From positions 1 through 64,000 of the forward strand of contig JAGIAI010000011.1 in NCBI GenBank assembly GCA_017744935.1: a DNA stretch of 64,000 bases. The letters run 5' to 3'. The notes beneath the pieces were generated by a model. The model saw nothing but the letters and a program-made list of their open reading frames with translations. It made no database searches and had not been told where the DNA came from. Positions 1 through 10,118 of the stretch are shown piece by piece. Source of the DNA: Variovorax sp. GTDB taxonomy: Bacteria; Pseudomonadota; Gammaproteobacteria; Burkholderiales; Burkholderiaceae_C. Position 1 is the stretch's first letter, and each line of letters starts with the position of its first letter. A program made the position numbers and the translations under genes.

Positions 1-90
1 CTCGTCGCATGCATGCGCAAGCTGCTCATCACGCTCAACGCCATCGCTCGCACCAAGACTCCTTGGCGCAGCAACTTTGCTTCGGATTGA
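1..90 (+). mobile_element. 3' end of IS110-family transposase gene (partial)
   Basis: The first frame is open from the window edge to a TGA at 88-90 and encodes 29 residues that include ACMRKLLITLN followed by TPW. This matches the usual C-terminus of IS110/IS116-type transposases (a conserved MRKLL..LNA block and a terminal PW). These enzymes have a DEDD-type catalytic N-terminal domain, which lies outside the window, so it cannot be told whether the element is intact. The gene ends 95 bp before the end of ftsY on the other strand. IS110 elements usually lack long terminal repeats, and none is visible in 91-184. Confidence 0.8.
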
Positions 91-184
91 CTTCGAGGTC
101 TTCAAGATGGTTGCTTGTTCTGGTGCCGTGGACATGATGCCAGACCGGCCCCCGCGCAACAGGAGGATGAACCCGGCCGTTTAT

Positions 185-1441
<1,257 letters not shown>

Positions 1442-1470
1442 TGGCGCGTTTTTACAATCCGAGCCATTCT

Positions 1471-2928
1471 ATGAAACACCCCTCGCCACGCCGCGCTGCG
1501 CTGGGTGCGGTGCTGGCCTTGGTGCTCTCTGCACCTTGGGCATTGCCCGCGTTCGCGCAAGCCTCCTCCCCGAAATCCGCGACCGTCTCGCCCTCCAACG
1601 GGACGCCTGCCGCCGAGCAATTCACCCTCAGCAACGGCATGACCTTGATCGTGCAACCCGACCGTCGCGCGCCGACCGCAGTCCAGATGCTCTGGGTCCG
1701 CGTCGGGTCGATGGACGAGGTGGACGGTACTTCCGGCGTCGCGCATGCGCTCGAACACATGATGTTCAAGGGCAGCAAGGAGCTCAAGGCCGGCGAGTTT
1801 TCCCGTCGCGTCGCGGCACTCGGCGGGCGAGAAAACGCATTCACGACGCGCGACTACACCGGTTACTACCAGCAGATCCCGGTCGAGAAGCTTGAGCAGA
1901 TCATGAAGCTCGAATCCGATCGCTTCACCAGCAACCAGTGGCCGGACGACGAGTTCAAGCGCGAGATCGAGGTCGTCAAGGAAGAGCGCCGCATGCGCAC
2001 CGACGACCAGCCGCGCTCGTTGCTCGGCGAGCAGCAGAACGCCGCGGTGTTCACCGCTTCTCCATACCACCGCCCGGTGGTCGGCTGGATGAGCGATCTC
2101 GATGCAATGACGCCGGACGATGTCCGCGCCTTTTTTACGCGCTGGTACACGCCCGCCAATGCCGCGATCGTCGTGGTGGGCGACGTCGACGTGGCGCAGG
2201 TTCGCGCAATGGCAGAGAAGTACTACGGCTCGATCCCCGCACGTGCCGTGCCCACCCGCAAGCCGCGCATCGAGCCCGCACAGCGCGGCATCCGCCGTAT
2301 CGAATACAAGGCGCCCGCCGAGCAGGCCTATGTTTCGCTGGCCTTCCGCGCGCCGCAGATCGATGCGGCCGACAACTTCAAGGGCGACATCGATCCGTAC
2401 GCGCTGGTGGTGCTGGCGGCGGTTCTGGACGGCTATCCGGGTTCGCGGCTTGATCGCGCACTGACTCAGGGGCCCAATCGCGTCGCCGACTCCGCGGGTG
2501 CGTATTCGGGCTTCGTCGGGCGCGGGCCGCAACTCTTCGTGCTCGATGGTGTGCCGGCCTCCGGCAAGACGGCTGAGGCGGTCGAGGCGGCCTTGCGCGC
2601 CGAGGTCGCGAAGATCGCTCGCGAAGGCGTCGGGGAAGCCGAACTCGCACGCGTCAAGACCCAGTGGGTGGCGAGCGAAACCTACAAGCTCGATTCGGTG
2701 ATGGCGCAGGCGCGCGAACTGGGCAGCAACTGGGTGCAGGGGCTTCCACTCGATGCGAGCGCGCGAATCATCGAGCGGCTCCAGAGCGTTACTGCGGAGC
2801 AGCTAAAGGCCGTGGCGGCCAAGTATTTTGGCGATGACCAATTGACGGTCGCCACGCTGCGGCCGCTGCCTCCCGAGGCGAATCGACGTCCGCGGGGATT
2901 CGCGGCACCGATGGGCGAGATGCGTTGA
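1471..2928 (+). CDS. M16 zinc peptidase, catalytic subunit (pitrilysin/PqqL-like)
   Basis: Secreted or periplasmic insulinase-family peptidase of 485 residues. ATG 1471 is chosen because it begins a good signal peptide (MKHPSPRR, hydrophobic core, cleavage near AFA-Q at about residue 29); a TTG 30 bp upstream would put ten non-signal residues in front. The inverted zinc motif HALEH is at residues 92-96, and the distal glutamate is in VKEERR near 171, so this is the active partner. Two M16 half-domains fill the chain. It is followed after 17 bp by a second M16 gene lacking the zinc motif. Such active/inactive pairs work as heterodimers in mitochondrial processing peptidase and related bacterial pairs; the substrate here is unknown. 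Confidence 0.9.
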   Translation: MKHPSPRRAALGAVLALVLSAPWALPAFAQASSPKSATVSPSNGTPAAEQFTLSNGMTLIVQPDRRAPTAVQMLWVRVGSMDEVDGTSGVAHALEHMMFKGSKELKAGEFSRRVAALGGRENAFTTRDYTGYYQQIPVEKLEQIMKLESDRFTSNQWPDDEFKREIEVVKEERRMRTDDQPRSLLGEQQNAAVFTASPYHRPVVGWMSDLDAMTPDDVRAFFTRWYTPANAAIVVVGDVDVAQVRAMAEKYYGSIPARAVPTRKPRIEPAQRGIRRIEYKAPAEQAYVSLAFRAPQIDAADNFKGDIDPYALVVLAAVLDGYPGSRLDRALTQGPNRVADSAGAYSGFVGRGPQLFVLDGVPASGKTAEAVEAALRAEVAKIAREGVGEAELARVKTQWVASETYKLDSVMAQARELGSNWVQGLPLDASARIIERLQSVTAEQLKAVAAKYFGDDQLTVATLRPLPPEANRRPRGFAAPMGEMR

Positions 2929-2945
2929 TGGAAGGCCCGAGACCC

Positions 2946-4292
2946 ATGTTCAAGTTTTCGACAATTGGCCTTCGCGCCTTCTTCTTCGGCGCCGCTTTGC
3001 TGATGGGCGCGACCGCTCAGGCCGCCATTCCGATCCAGCAATGGACGCTGTCGAACGGCGCGAAGATCTATCTTGCGGCCACGAACGCACTGCCGATCGT
3101 TGATGTGCAGGCCGATTTCGACGCCGGTTCACGACGCGATCCGGCCTCCCAGGCGGGCCTCGCGAGCGTGACCGCCACGATGGTGGAGAAGGGCATTCGC
3201 GCGAGCGGCAGAGATCCAGCGATGGACCAGAACGCGCTTGGCGAAGCCTGGGCCGATCTCGGCGCGAACTTCGATGTGAGCGCCGGTGGCGAGCGCACGA
3301 GCTTCACGCTGCGCACGCTGGCGCAGCCCGCGCTGCTCGACAAGGCGGTGCGACTTGCCGCGCGCCAGATTGGCGAGCCGGCATTCCCGGAAGATGTGTG
3401 GATGCGCGAGCGAGAGCGGCTCAACGCGGCGATCAAGGAAGCCAACACCAAGCCCGCCACCGTGACCGAGCGCGCCTTTGCCCAGGCGGTCTACGGCACG
3501 CACCCTTACGGCGTCGAGACGACCGAGGCGACGCTGGCGCAGATCGACGTGGCGACGATGCGCAAGCGCTACGAGCAACTCATCGTGCCTTGCAGGGCCA
3601 AGATCAGCATCGTCGGCGCCGTGACCCGCCCGCAGGCGGAAGACATCGCAAAGACGCTCTTGTCGCGCTTGCAATCTTCGGCATCGTGCCCCGAGCTGCC
3701 CGCGGTGGCTGAAGTGGAGCCGCTCTCTGCCGCGAAGGAGACACGCATCCCATTCGATTCCGCGCAGACGCACGTGCTCATCGGCCAGCCAGGCTACCGC
3801 CGCGCAGACCCCGATCACTTCGCGTTGAACCTTGGCAACTACGTGCTCGGGGGCGGCGGATTCGTGTCGCGCCTCACCGAGCAGGTGCGCGAGAAGCGGG
3901 GGTTGACCTACAGCATCTACAGCGGCTTCTCGCCGGGCCTTCAGGCAGGTGCGTTCCGCGTCGGCTTCCAGACGCGGCCGGATCAGGCCGACGAAGCGGT
4001 CAAGGTTTCGCGCGAGGTGCTGGCCAAGTTCGTTGCCGAAGGGCCGACCGAAGCCGAGCTCAAGGCTGCGAAGGACAACCTCATCGGCGGCTTTCCGCTC
4101 TTGCTCGACAGCAATCGCAAGCTGCTCGGAAATGTCGCGAACATCGCCTGGTACGACCTGCCGCTCGACTACCTGGAAACCTGGACGGCTCGCATGAACG
4201 CGATCACTGTGGCTGATGTCAAGGCCGCGTTCGCGCGCAAGCTGCAGCCGGAACGGATGGTGACGGTCATCGTCGGGGCCAGGCAGCCCTGA
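2946..4292 (+). CDS. M16 peptidase-like protein, non-catalytic subunit
   Basis: A 448-residue paralogue of the preceding gene with its own signal peptide (MFKFSTIG, hydrophobic core, cleavage near AQA-A at about residue 26). The place where the HxxEH zinc motif should be reads GLASVTATMVEKG, with no histidines, so it should be catalytically dead. It keeps the second-domain features of the family, including the glycine-rich loop LGGGGFVSRLTEQVREKRGLTYS and a conserved C-terminal half. By analogy with known M16B pairs it is inferred to form a heterodimer with the upstream active subunit, shaping the cavity and binding substrate. Same strand, 17 bp downstream, so probably one transcript. Confidence 0.88.
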   Translation: MFKFSTIGLRAFFFGAALLMGATAQAAIPIQQWTLSNGAKIYLAATNALPIVDVQADFDAGSRRDPASQAGLASVTATMVEKGIRASGRDPAMDQNALGEAWADLGANFDVSAGGERTSFTLRTLAQPALLDKAVRLAARQIGEPAFPEDVWMRERERLNAAIKEANTKPATVTERAFAQAVYGTHPYGVETTEATLAQIDVATMRKRYEQLIVPCRAKISIVGAVTRPQAEDIAKTLLSRLQSSASCPELPAVAEVEPLSAAKETRIPFDSAQTHVLIGQPGYRRADPDHFALNLGNYVLGGGGFVSRLTEQVREKRGLTYSIYSGFSPGLQAGAFRVGFQTRPDQADEAVKVSREVLAKFVAEGPTEAELKAAKDNLIGGFPLLLDSNRKLLGNVANIAWYDLPLDYLETWTARMNAITVADVKAAFARKLQPERMVTVIVGARQP

Positions 4293-4346
4293 TGGCGCGG
4301 GGTTCGAAGGCGCGACCGGCGCCTTCGATGCCGTTAAGCTTTGGGC

Positions 4347-5003
4347 GTGAAATCCGCGCCCCGAAAATCCGTCCCCGCCAAATCGAGTTCCGTCGCGGCC
4401 AAGCTGGCCAAGGCGCCGCATTTCGTCCGCATCATCGGCGGCGAATGGAAGCGGACCCGCCTCGCCGTTGCCGACAAGGCCGGCCTGCGCCCCACGCCCG
4501 ACCGGGTTCGTGAAACCCTCTTCAACTGGCTGGCCAGTCTCGCTGGCGCGGGCGGCGGCGAGCTGCCTGGCTGGCGATGCGTCGATGCGTTTGCCGGTAC
4601 TGGCGCGCTCGGGCTGGAAGCCGCATCACGCGGCGCTGAATCGGTCCTGCTGTGCGAGCAGGACGCTGCGCTCGTGGCGCAGTTGCAGACCCTCAAGACC
4701 AAACTCTCTGCCGAGACGGTGCGCGTCGAGCGCGGAAACGGCGTCACCGCGCTGGAGCGCACGCCTGCCGGCAGCCTGCATGTCGTCTTTCTCGATCCAC
4801 CGTTCGACAACGTGGCTCTCTATTCGCCCGCGTTGAGCGCGGCCGTACGCGCCCTGCGCCCAGGGGGCGTGATCTACCTCGAGGCGGCACGGCAGTGGGA
4901 CGAGGAGGAGTTGGCCTCGCTCGGCCTCGTCGTCTACCGGCATCTCAAGGCCGGTGCGGTGCATGCGCACCTTCTTCAGCGCGCCGCGGACGCGGCTGCA
5001 TAA
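4347..5003 (+). CDS. rsmD: 16S rRNA (guanine(966)-N(2))-methyltransferase
   Basis: RsmD transfers a methyl group from S-adenosylmethionine to G966 of 16S rRNA. The protein contains the family opening [13 protein letters not shown], then [15 protein letters not shown], a SAM-binding loop [18 protein letters not shown], and the N2-methyltransferase motif DPPF (LDPPFDN). The start is uncertain: there is no ATG before the domain, and both TTG 4341 and GTG 4347 are in frame; GTG 4347 is used, giving 218 residues with a basic N-terminal extension of about 25. Neither has a clear ribosome-binding site. It lies upstream of coaD, the usual arrangement in proteobacteria. Confidence 0.93.
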   Translation: MKSAPRKSVPAKSSSVAAKLAKAPHFVRIIGGEWKRTRLAVADKAGLRPTPDRVRETLFNWLASLAGAGGGELPGWRCVDAFAGTGALGLEAASRGAESVLLCEQDAALVAQLQTLKTKLSAETVRVERGNGVTALERTPAGSLHVVFLDPPFDNVALYSPALSAAVRALRPGGVIYLEAARQWDEEELASLGLVVYRHLKAGAVHAHLLQRAADAAA

Positions 5004-5049
5004 TCCGCCGAAACACAGGGCCGCGAGCGGCTGCATGAGAGGAGCAACC

Positions 5050-5553
5050 ATGACCAGCAACGTGATCGCGGTATATCCCGGCACATTCGATCCGATGACG
5101 CTCGGCCACGAAGACGTGGTGCGGCGTGCAACCCAGCTTTTCTCGAAGGTCATCGTCGCCGTCGCCGCCGGACATCACAAGAAGGCGCTCTTCTCGCTGC
5201 AGGAGCGCATCGACATGGCACGCACCGCGGTGAGCGCGTACAGCGACCAAGTCACCGTCGAGAGCTTCTCGGGGCTACTGCGCGACTTTGTCGTCGCGCG
5301 CGGCGGCAAGGCGATGGTGCGCGGCCTTCGCGCCGTGACCGACTTCGACTACGAATTCCAGCTCGCGGGCATGAACCGCTCGCTGATGCCCGAAGTCGAG
5401 ACGGTGTTCCTCACGCCGAGCGACAAGTACCAGTTCATTTCCAGCACCTTCGTGCGCGAGATCGCGATGCTTGGCGGCGAAGTCGACAAGTTCGTGTCGC
5501 CAAAGGTGCAGGAGGCCCTGCTCGCCAAGGTACGCAACCTCGGTCGCGAATGA
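5050..5553 (+). CDS. coaD: Phosphopantetheine adenylyltransferase
   Basis: CoaD joins 4'-phosphopantetheine and ATP to give dephospho-CoA, the penultimate step of coenzyme A synthesis. The 167-residue protein has the nucleotidyltransferase motif [10 protein letters not shown] near the N-terminus and the ISSTFVRE block typical of the family (about 127-134). ATG 5050 has an AGGAG ribosome-binding site some 7 bases upstream. Length is typical (about 160). Its stop codon overlaps the ATG of pxpB by four bases, so coaD and the pyroglutamate genes may be translated from one message, which is not the usual coaD neighbourhood. Confidence 0.96.
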   Translation: MTSNVIAVYPGTFDPMTLGHEDVVRRATQLFSKVIVAVAAGHHKKALFSLQERIDMARTAVSAYSDQVTVESFSGLLRDFVVARGGKAMVRGLRAVTDFDYEFQLAGMNRSLMPEVETVFLTPSDKYQFISSTFVREIAMLGGEVDKFVSPKVQEALLAKVRNLGRE

Positions 5554-6212
5554 CCGAGGCGCTGCTGCCTCGCCTGCACCCCCTCGGCGAGGCGGCGCTG
5601 GTATGCGAGTTACCGCCGCCGGCAACACTTGCGCGGCAGCAACAGTTCTGGGCGCTGGCCGCAGAAGCCGTGCGATGGCACGGCGTTCGCGAGGTGCTGC
5701 CCGGCATGAATAACCTGACCCTGCTCTTCGACCCCGAGCAGATCGACGGCGTCGAGCTCGAGGTACAGGTTCTGTCCGCGTGGCCGCAACTTGGGGCGGC
5801 AGCGGTCGAGGGGCGGCGCATCGAGATTCCGGTGATCTATGGCGGAGAGTCAGGGCCGGATCTTGCCGACGTGGCCGCGCATACGAAGCTCTCGGCTGCC
5901 GAGGTGGTCCGACGGCACAGCGAAGGCGACTACGTCGTGTACCTGCTTGGCTTCCTGCCGGGCTTCGCGTTCATGGGTGGGCTTGCGCCCGAACTCGCCA
6001 CGCCGCGTCGCCCGGCTCCACGCGTTGCGGTGCCGACCGGTTCGGTGGGCATTGGCGGTGAGCAGACGGGCATCTATCCGCTGGTTTCGCCTGGTGGATG
6101 GAACCTGATCGGGCGGACCTCCGTGCCGCTGTTCGATCCGACGGCCGAAGCACCCACGCTGCTGCGTCCCGGCGATCGTGTTCGCTTCGTCGCAGAAAGG
6201 GTGGAGCTTTGA
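5550..6212 (+). CDS. pxpB: 5-oxoprolinase subunit PxpB
   Basis: PxpB (formerly KipI-like, YbgJ) is one subunit of the bacterial ATP-dependent 5-oxoprolinase PxpABC, which converts 5-oxo-L-proline to glutamate. The 220-residue protein carries the family's [14 protein letters not shown] segment, the basic [10 protein letters not shown] stretch and the [14 protein letters not shown] / [11 protein letters not shown] loops, shared with the biotin-dependent carboxylase-like fold. The ATG overlaps the coaD stop (ATGA) and its own TGA overlaps the TTG start of pxpC, consistent with tight translational coupling and fixed subunit stoichiometry. Historic KipI/KipA annotation as a kinase inhibitor pair should not be carried over, because pxpA is adjacent. 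Confidence 0.93.
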   Translation: MTEALLPRLHPLGEAALVCELPPPATLARQQQFWALAAEAVRWHGVREVLPGMNNLTLLFDPEQIDGVELEVQVLSAWPQLGAAAVEGRRIEIPVIYGGESGPDLADVAAHTKLSAAEVVRRHSEGDYVVYLLGFLPGFAFMGGLAPELATPRRPAPRVAVPTGSVGIGGEQTGIYPLVSPGGWNLIGRTSVPLFDPTAEAPTLLRPGDRVRFVAERVEL

Positions 6213-7249
6213 ACGCGGCCGGGCTCACGGTCCTGCGACCGGGAATGCTGGCTTCGGTTCAGGACTTGGGCCGGCATGGCCATCGGCAACTCGGCATCTG
6301 CCCCGGCGGTGCGCTCGACACGCTCGCGCTGGTGCTTGCAAATCGGCTGGTCGGCAATCCTGACGGCGCAGCGGGGCTGGAACTCACGATGGGCGCTTGC
6401 GAACTGCGCTTCGATGCGCCGACCCGCATTGCGTGGGCCGGTGACGATTTCGACGCCCGGCTCGATGGGCTGCCGATCTGGCCGGGCTGGAGCGTGCCGG
6501 TGCGCGCAGGGCAGGTCCTCAAGTTCGGCCGCGCCAACCGGTCGAACGAGAAGACGGGCATCCGCACGTGGCTGGCGGTTGCCGGCGGTATCGATGTGCC
6601 GATGATCCTGGGGTCGCGCAGCACCGATCTGAAGGCCGGCTTCGGCGGCCACGAGGGACGGCCGCTGAAAGCCGGCGACACGCTTGCCTGCGGCCAGTTC
6701 GCGCTCACGGCGGCCCAGTTGGAGCGTCGCCCCTTCGGCGCGCGCATGCCGCAGTGGCGCATCGACCCGGCCGTCGGCGTGATCGAACTTCGCATCATCC
6801 CTGGCCCTGAATTCGAACTTTTCACCGTTGCGTCGCGAGAGCAGCTTTGGCGCGACGCGTGGCGGATCACGCCGCAGAGCAATCGCATGGGAAGCCGCCT
6901 CGAAGGCCCGGAGCTCAAGCGCAAGCGCAACGGCGACATGCTCTCGTCGGGCGTGATCCCGGGCACGATTCAGGTGCCACCTTCAGGACAGCCGATCGTG
7001 CTGTTGGGCGACGCGCAAACGACTGGCGGCTATCCGCGCGTCGGCGTGGTCATTCGTGCCGACCTCTGGAAGCTCGCGCAGGCGCCGCTCGATGGCCGTC
7101 TGCGCTTTCGCGTGGTCGATTCCGCCGAGGCACTCGCGGCATGGGACGAGCAGAAGCGCTATCTCGCCCACCTTGCGCAAGGCCTGGTGTCGATGGGGTG
7201 GCTCGCGCCGGCGCAGAATTCCACCCAAGGAGAAACGCATGCGGATTGA
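6209..7249 (+). CDS. pxpC: 5-oxoprolinase subunit PxpC
   Basis: PxpC (formerly KipA-like, YbgK) pairs with PxpB in 5-oxoprolinase. Reading from TTG 6209 gives 346 residues beginning [19 protein letters not shown]; the conserved domain starts at LTVLRPG, so the first ATG (6245) would truncate it. The family hallmark [20 protein letters not shown] is near residue 20, and later [10 protein letters not shown] and [20 protein letters not shown] are typical. The TTG start overlaps the pxpB stop by four bases. The C-terminus overlaps pxpA by 11 bp. Confidence 0.93.
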   Translation: MNAAGLTVLRPGMLASVQDLGRHGHRQLGICPGGALDTLALVLANRLVGNPDGAAGLELTMGACELRFDAPTRIAWAGDDFDARLDGLPIWPGWSVPVRAGQVLKFGRANRSNEKTGIRTWLAVAGGIDVPMILGSRSTDLKAGFGGHEGRPLKAGDTLACGQFALTAAQLERRPFGARMPQWRIDPAVGVIELRIIPGPEFELFTVASREQLWRDAWRITPQSNRMGSRLEGPELKRKRNGDMLSSGVIPGTIQVPPSGQPIVLLGDAQTTGGYPRVGVVIRADLWKLAQAPLDGRLRFRVVDSAEALAAWDEQKRYLAHLAQGLVSMGWLAPAQNSTQGETHAD

Positions 7250-7976
7250 TCTCAATGCCGACCTGGGCGAAGGTTGCGACAACGACGAGGCGCTGCTCGG
7301 CCTGGTGAGTTCGGCCAACATCGCCTGCGGCTGGCACGCGGGTGACGCCAGCACCATGCGTCAGTGCGTGCGCTGGGCCGTCGACAAGGGCGTCGCGATC
7401 GGCGCGCATCCGAGCTTTCCGGATCGGGAGAACTTCGGCCGCAGCACGATGAACCTTCCGCCCGACGAGATCGTCGCGGGCATGCTCTACCAGATCGGCG
7501 CACTCTCCGCGATCGTCAAGGCGGAAGGCGGCACGCTCGCGCATGTGAAGCCGCATGGTGCGCTCTACAACCAGGCGGTCAAGGACCCGGTGCTGGCCGA
7601 CGCTATCTGCGAGGCGGTGCGGCGTTTCGATCCCAAGCTGCGGTTCTTCGGCCTCGCCGGCAGCGGCATGATCACCGCTGCCGAGCGTGCGGGGCTGACG
7701 CCGGTCGAAGAGGTCTTCGCCGATCGCGGCTACATGCCGGATGGCAGCCTCGTCCCTCGCAGCCAGCCCGGCGCGCTGATCGAGGAGGAAGAGCAGTCGC
7801 TCACGCAGACGCTTTCCCTGGTACGCGACCATAAGGTGACCGCCATTGACGGCAGTGTGGTTCCGGTCAATGCGCAGACCGTGTGCCTGCACGGCGACGG
7901 CGCACACGCGCTGGCCTTTGCCCGGCGCATCCGGGAGCGGCTCGCGGCCGAAGGCATCGCCGTCGCGGCATCGTGA
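7239..7976 (+). CDS. pxpA: 5-oxoprolinase subunit PxpA (LamB/YcsF family)
   Basis: PxpA is the LamB/YcsF-family subunit thought to carry the ring-opening activity of 5-oxoprolinase. The 245-residue protein opens with [17 protein letters not shown], then [25 protein letters not shown] and [10 protein letters not shown], the conserved blocks of the family that gather His and Asp residues. ATG 7239 is preceded by AAGGAG and overlaps pxpC. The TGA overlaps the GTG start of pcp. With pxpB and pxpC immediately upstream this makes a full enzyme in the order B-C-A. Confidence 0.95.
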   Translation: MRIDLNADLGEGCDNDEALLGLVSSANIACGWHAGDASTMRQCVRWAVDKGVAIGAHPSFPDRENFGRSTMNLPPDEIVAGMLYQIGALSAIVKAEGGTLAHVKPHGALYNQAVKDPVLADAICEAVRRFDPKLRFFGLAGSGMITAAERAGLTPVEEVFADRGYMPDGSLVPRSQPGALIEEEEQSLTQTLSLVRDHKVTAIDGSVVPVNAQTVCLHGDGAHALAFARRIRERLAAEGIAVAAS

Positions 7977-8620
7977 ACATCCTCCTGACCGGCTTCGAGC
8001 CCTTCGACAAAGACGCGATCAATCCTTCGTGGGAAGCTGTGCACGCGCTGGATGGCTGGCGCTGCGAGGGCGCCACGGTGCATGCGCGGCGCATTTCGTG
8101 CGTCTTCGGCGCGGCCTTGCGCGAACTCGATGCGGCGATCGATGAGCTTCGACCGCAGTTCGTGATCGCCGTCGGCCAAGCCGGCGGCCGTAGCGAGATC
8201 ACGCCCGAGCGCGTGGCGATCAACGTCGACGACGGCCGCATCTGCGACAACGCCGGCTGCCAGCCGATCGACCAACCCGTGGTCGCGGGTGCGCCGGTGG
8301 GGTACTTCTCGAGCCTGCCGATCAAGGCCATCGTGCGTGATTTGCGTTCGGCAGGTGTTCCGGCGTCGGTGTCCAACTCGGCGGGCACCTTTGTCTGCAA
8401 TCACCTGTTCTTCGGATTGATGCATCGCATCGCCACGCGGCCAGTGCCGGGCATGCGTGGCGGATTCATTCACATCCCCTACCTGCCGGAGCAGGCGGCG
8501 CGATTGCCGGGGATGCCGAGCATGTCGCTCGACGCCGTGATTGCCGCGCTGCGAATCGCTGTCGCGACTTCAGTGAACGTGCGCGAGGACGCGCGCGAAA
8601 CGGGCGGCCAGTTGCACTAG
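7973..8620 (+). CDS. pcp: Pyroglutamyl-peptidase I (pyrrolidone-carboxylate peptidase)
   Basis: Cysteine peptidase (family C15) that removes N-terminal pyroglutamate from peptides, releasing 5-oxoproline. The 215-residue protein starts [14 protein letters not shown] and has the expected catalytic triad by position: Glu79 (TPERVAIN), Cys142 (GTFVCNHLF) and His167 ([10 protein letters not shown]). The GTG start at 7973 overlaps the pxpA stop by four bases. Its product is the substrate of the three upstream proteins, so the four genes make a complete route from pyroglutamyl peptide to glutamate. No dedicated transporter or regulator lies beside it, but a peptide-type ABC transporter is encoded at 19.5-24.7 kb. 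Confidence 0.95.
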   Translation: MNILLTGFEPFDKDAINPSWEAVHALDGWRCEGATVHARRISCVFGAALRELDAAIDELRPQFVIAVGQAGGRSEITPERVAINVDDGRICDNAGCQPIDQPVVAGAPVGYFSSLPIKAIVRDLRSAGVPASVSNSAGTFVCNHLFFGLMHRIATRPVPGMRGGFIHIPYLPEQAARLPGMPSMSLDAVIAALRIAVATSVNVREDARETGGQLH

Positions 8621-8631
8621 GCGGTGCGCTG

Positions 8632-9375
8632 TCAGGCGCCTTCGACGACGCGCTGAAGCCAAGCGCCGAGGGTTGCGTTGACGAAGGCTGGTTTCTCCAT
8701 CGTCAGCATGTGGCCGCATTCAGCGACCCAGACGAGTTCCGCGTGCGGCATCAGTGTTGCGATCTCGCGCGAGCATTCCGGCGGCGTGAGGCGATCGCCT
8801 TCGCCGCAAAGAACGAGCGTCGGACAGCGCAGATGTGCGAGATGCGGCCGCGCATCGGGTCGCTCCATCAGCGCCCGGTTCTGCCGGATCAGTTGTGCGG
8901 CGCCCGCGTCGAGGATCAGGTCGACGTAGCGCTGGATGAGCGCATCATCGCTCGCCTGCGTGGGGTGAAACGCAAAGCCTGCGTTGAGTTCAATCACGTC
9001 GCGCGCTTCGCCGCGTTCGAACAGTTCGATCGCCGATTCGCGTAGCTCGTACATCTCGGGCGTTTCGGGGCGCGCATTGGTCCCGAGCAGGGCGAGTCCG
9101 GCGATGCGGTCGGGCGCCTGTCGTGCGGCCTCCATCGCGACCATGCCGCCCATCGATGCGCCGCAAAGAATCAGCGGTCCGGGGTGCTCGGTGAGCAGCG
9201 CGGTCGCCATTGCCTCGATGCGCTCGTGGCGCATGTGCACGTCGGTGACGTGGACTTCGAGCGTTGGCGGCAGGGCGGGAATCTGCGCTTCCCAGAGGCG
9301 CTCGTCGCAGGCGAGCCCGGGCAACAGGACAAGGCGTGGCATGCGCGGATTCTCGGCGATCGTGTGCGCGGACAT
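8632..9375 (-). CDS. Alpha/beta-fold hydrolase
   Basis: A cytoplasmic serine hydrolase of 247 residues from ATG 9375; a second ATG at 9342 would start directly at the domain (PRLVLLPGLACDERLW). The oxyanion segment LLPGLACDERLW, nucleophile elbow GASMGG, acidic residue in CGEGDRLTPPE and histidine in ECGHMLTMEKP form an intact catalytic set in the right order. The substrate cannot be read from sequence; the family includes esterases, BioH-like and lactone hydrolases. It is convergent with pcp (11 bp apart) and divergent from the phosphatase gene at 9411. Confidence 0.87.
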   Translation of the reverse strand: MSAHTIAENPRMPRLVLLPGLACDERLWEAQIPALPPTLEVHVTDVHMRHERIEAMATALLTEHPGPLILCGASMGGMVAMEAARQAPDRIAGLALLGTNARPETPEMYELRESAIELFERGEARDVIELNAGFAFHPTQASDDALIQRYVDLILDAGAAQLIRQNRALMERPDARPHLAHLRCPTLVLCGEGDRLTPPECSREIATLMPHAELVWVAECGHMLTMEKPAFVNATLGAWLQRVVEGA

Positions 9376-9410
9376 CGCGACGTCACCCTATGCGCGGACA
9401 ATAGGCGCCA

Positions 9411-10076
9411 ATGCCCATGACCGAACTCATCCTGATCCGCCACGGCGAAACCGACTGGAACCGCGAACTCCGATTTCAGGGCCACATCGACGTGCCCCTC
9501 AACGACATGGGCCACGAGCAGGCCCGTCGACTCGGCCTGCGACTGGCGGGCGAATCGGTGGAATACCTCATTTGCAGCGACCTCATGCGCGCGCAGCAGA
9601 CGGCCGCACCGGCGGCGCAGCAGCTCGAACTGGCGGTCGCCACCACGGTCACGCTGCGCGAGCAGAACTTCGGCGTGGTCGAAGGCATGCGCGCCGATGA
9701 GATCCAGAGCCTGCATCCACGCGCGTGGGAAGACTGGCTGCAGTTCCGTGAAGACCATGCGATGCCCGAAGGAGAATCGCCGCGGCAATTCCACGCGCGG
9801 ATCATGGATGCGCTCGGCAGCATCGCGTCGACTCACGTGGGTCAGCGTGTGCTGGTCGTGACGCATGGCGGCGTGCTCGACATGGTCTGGCGCACGGCCC
9901 GCGGGCTGGGCCTGAATGGTCCGCGCCAAAGCCAGATCCCCAATGCCGGTTTCAACCGCATCCGCCTCGCGGATGCCGCGGCGCCCGATCGCATCGAGAT
10001 CGTCGACTGGGCCGACACGCGACATCTGGCAGACCTGCCGCCCCAACCGACCTACGACCAATCGCGCCACCTGTAG
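9411..10076 (+). CDS. Histidine phosphatase family protein (GpmB-like)
   Basis: Member of the phosphoglycerate-mutase-like superfamily. The 221-residue protein has the phosphohistidine motif LIRHGETDWNRE near the N-terminus, CSDLMRAQQTA, the acid in LREQNFGVVEG and the second histidine in VVTHGGVLD, so it should be active. Sequence alone does not separate cofactor-independent mutase, fructose-2,6-bisphosphatase-like and general phosphatase activities; in bacteria such GpmB-type proteins are usually phosphatases. ATG 9411 and ATG 9417 are both possible starts. A LacI operator begins 19 bp after its stop. Confidence 0.88.
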   Translation: MPMTELILIRHGETDWNRELRFQGHIDVPLNDMGHEQARRLGLRLAGESVEYLICSDLMRAQQTAAPAAQQLELAVATTVTLREQNFGVVEGMRADEIQSLHPRAWEDWLQFREDHAMPEGESPRQFHARIMDALGSIASTHVGQRVLVVTHGGVLDMVWRTARGLGLNGPRQSQIPNAGFNRIRLADAAAPDRIEIVDWADTRHLADLPPQPTYDQSRHL

Positions 10077-10094
10077 GCCCGGCGGGAAAGTGCC

Positions 10095-10106
10095 GGTAGC
10101 GCTATC
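10095..10106. promoter_or_regulatory. Candidate LacI-family operator O1 (autoregulatory)
   Basis: The 12-mer GGTAGCGCTATC differs at one base from the perfect palindrome GGTAGCGCTACC and ends 12 bp before the ATG of the LacI gene. The same 12-mer occurs at 11204-11215 and, inverted, at 11230-11241. A central GC step flanked by A and T in an even palindrome is typical of LacI/GntR-type sites. Position suggests autorepression. Confidence 0.8.
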
Positions 10107-10118
10107 AGCGCGCCTAGA

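Noticed and set aside
5550-7249. pxpB/pxpC read as KipI/KipA sporulation kinase inhibitors or as urea carboxylase/allophanate parts
   Set aside because: pxpA follows directly, and biotin carboxylase domains are absent, so a 5-oxoprolinase is the better reading.
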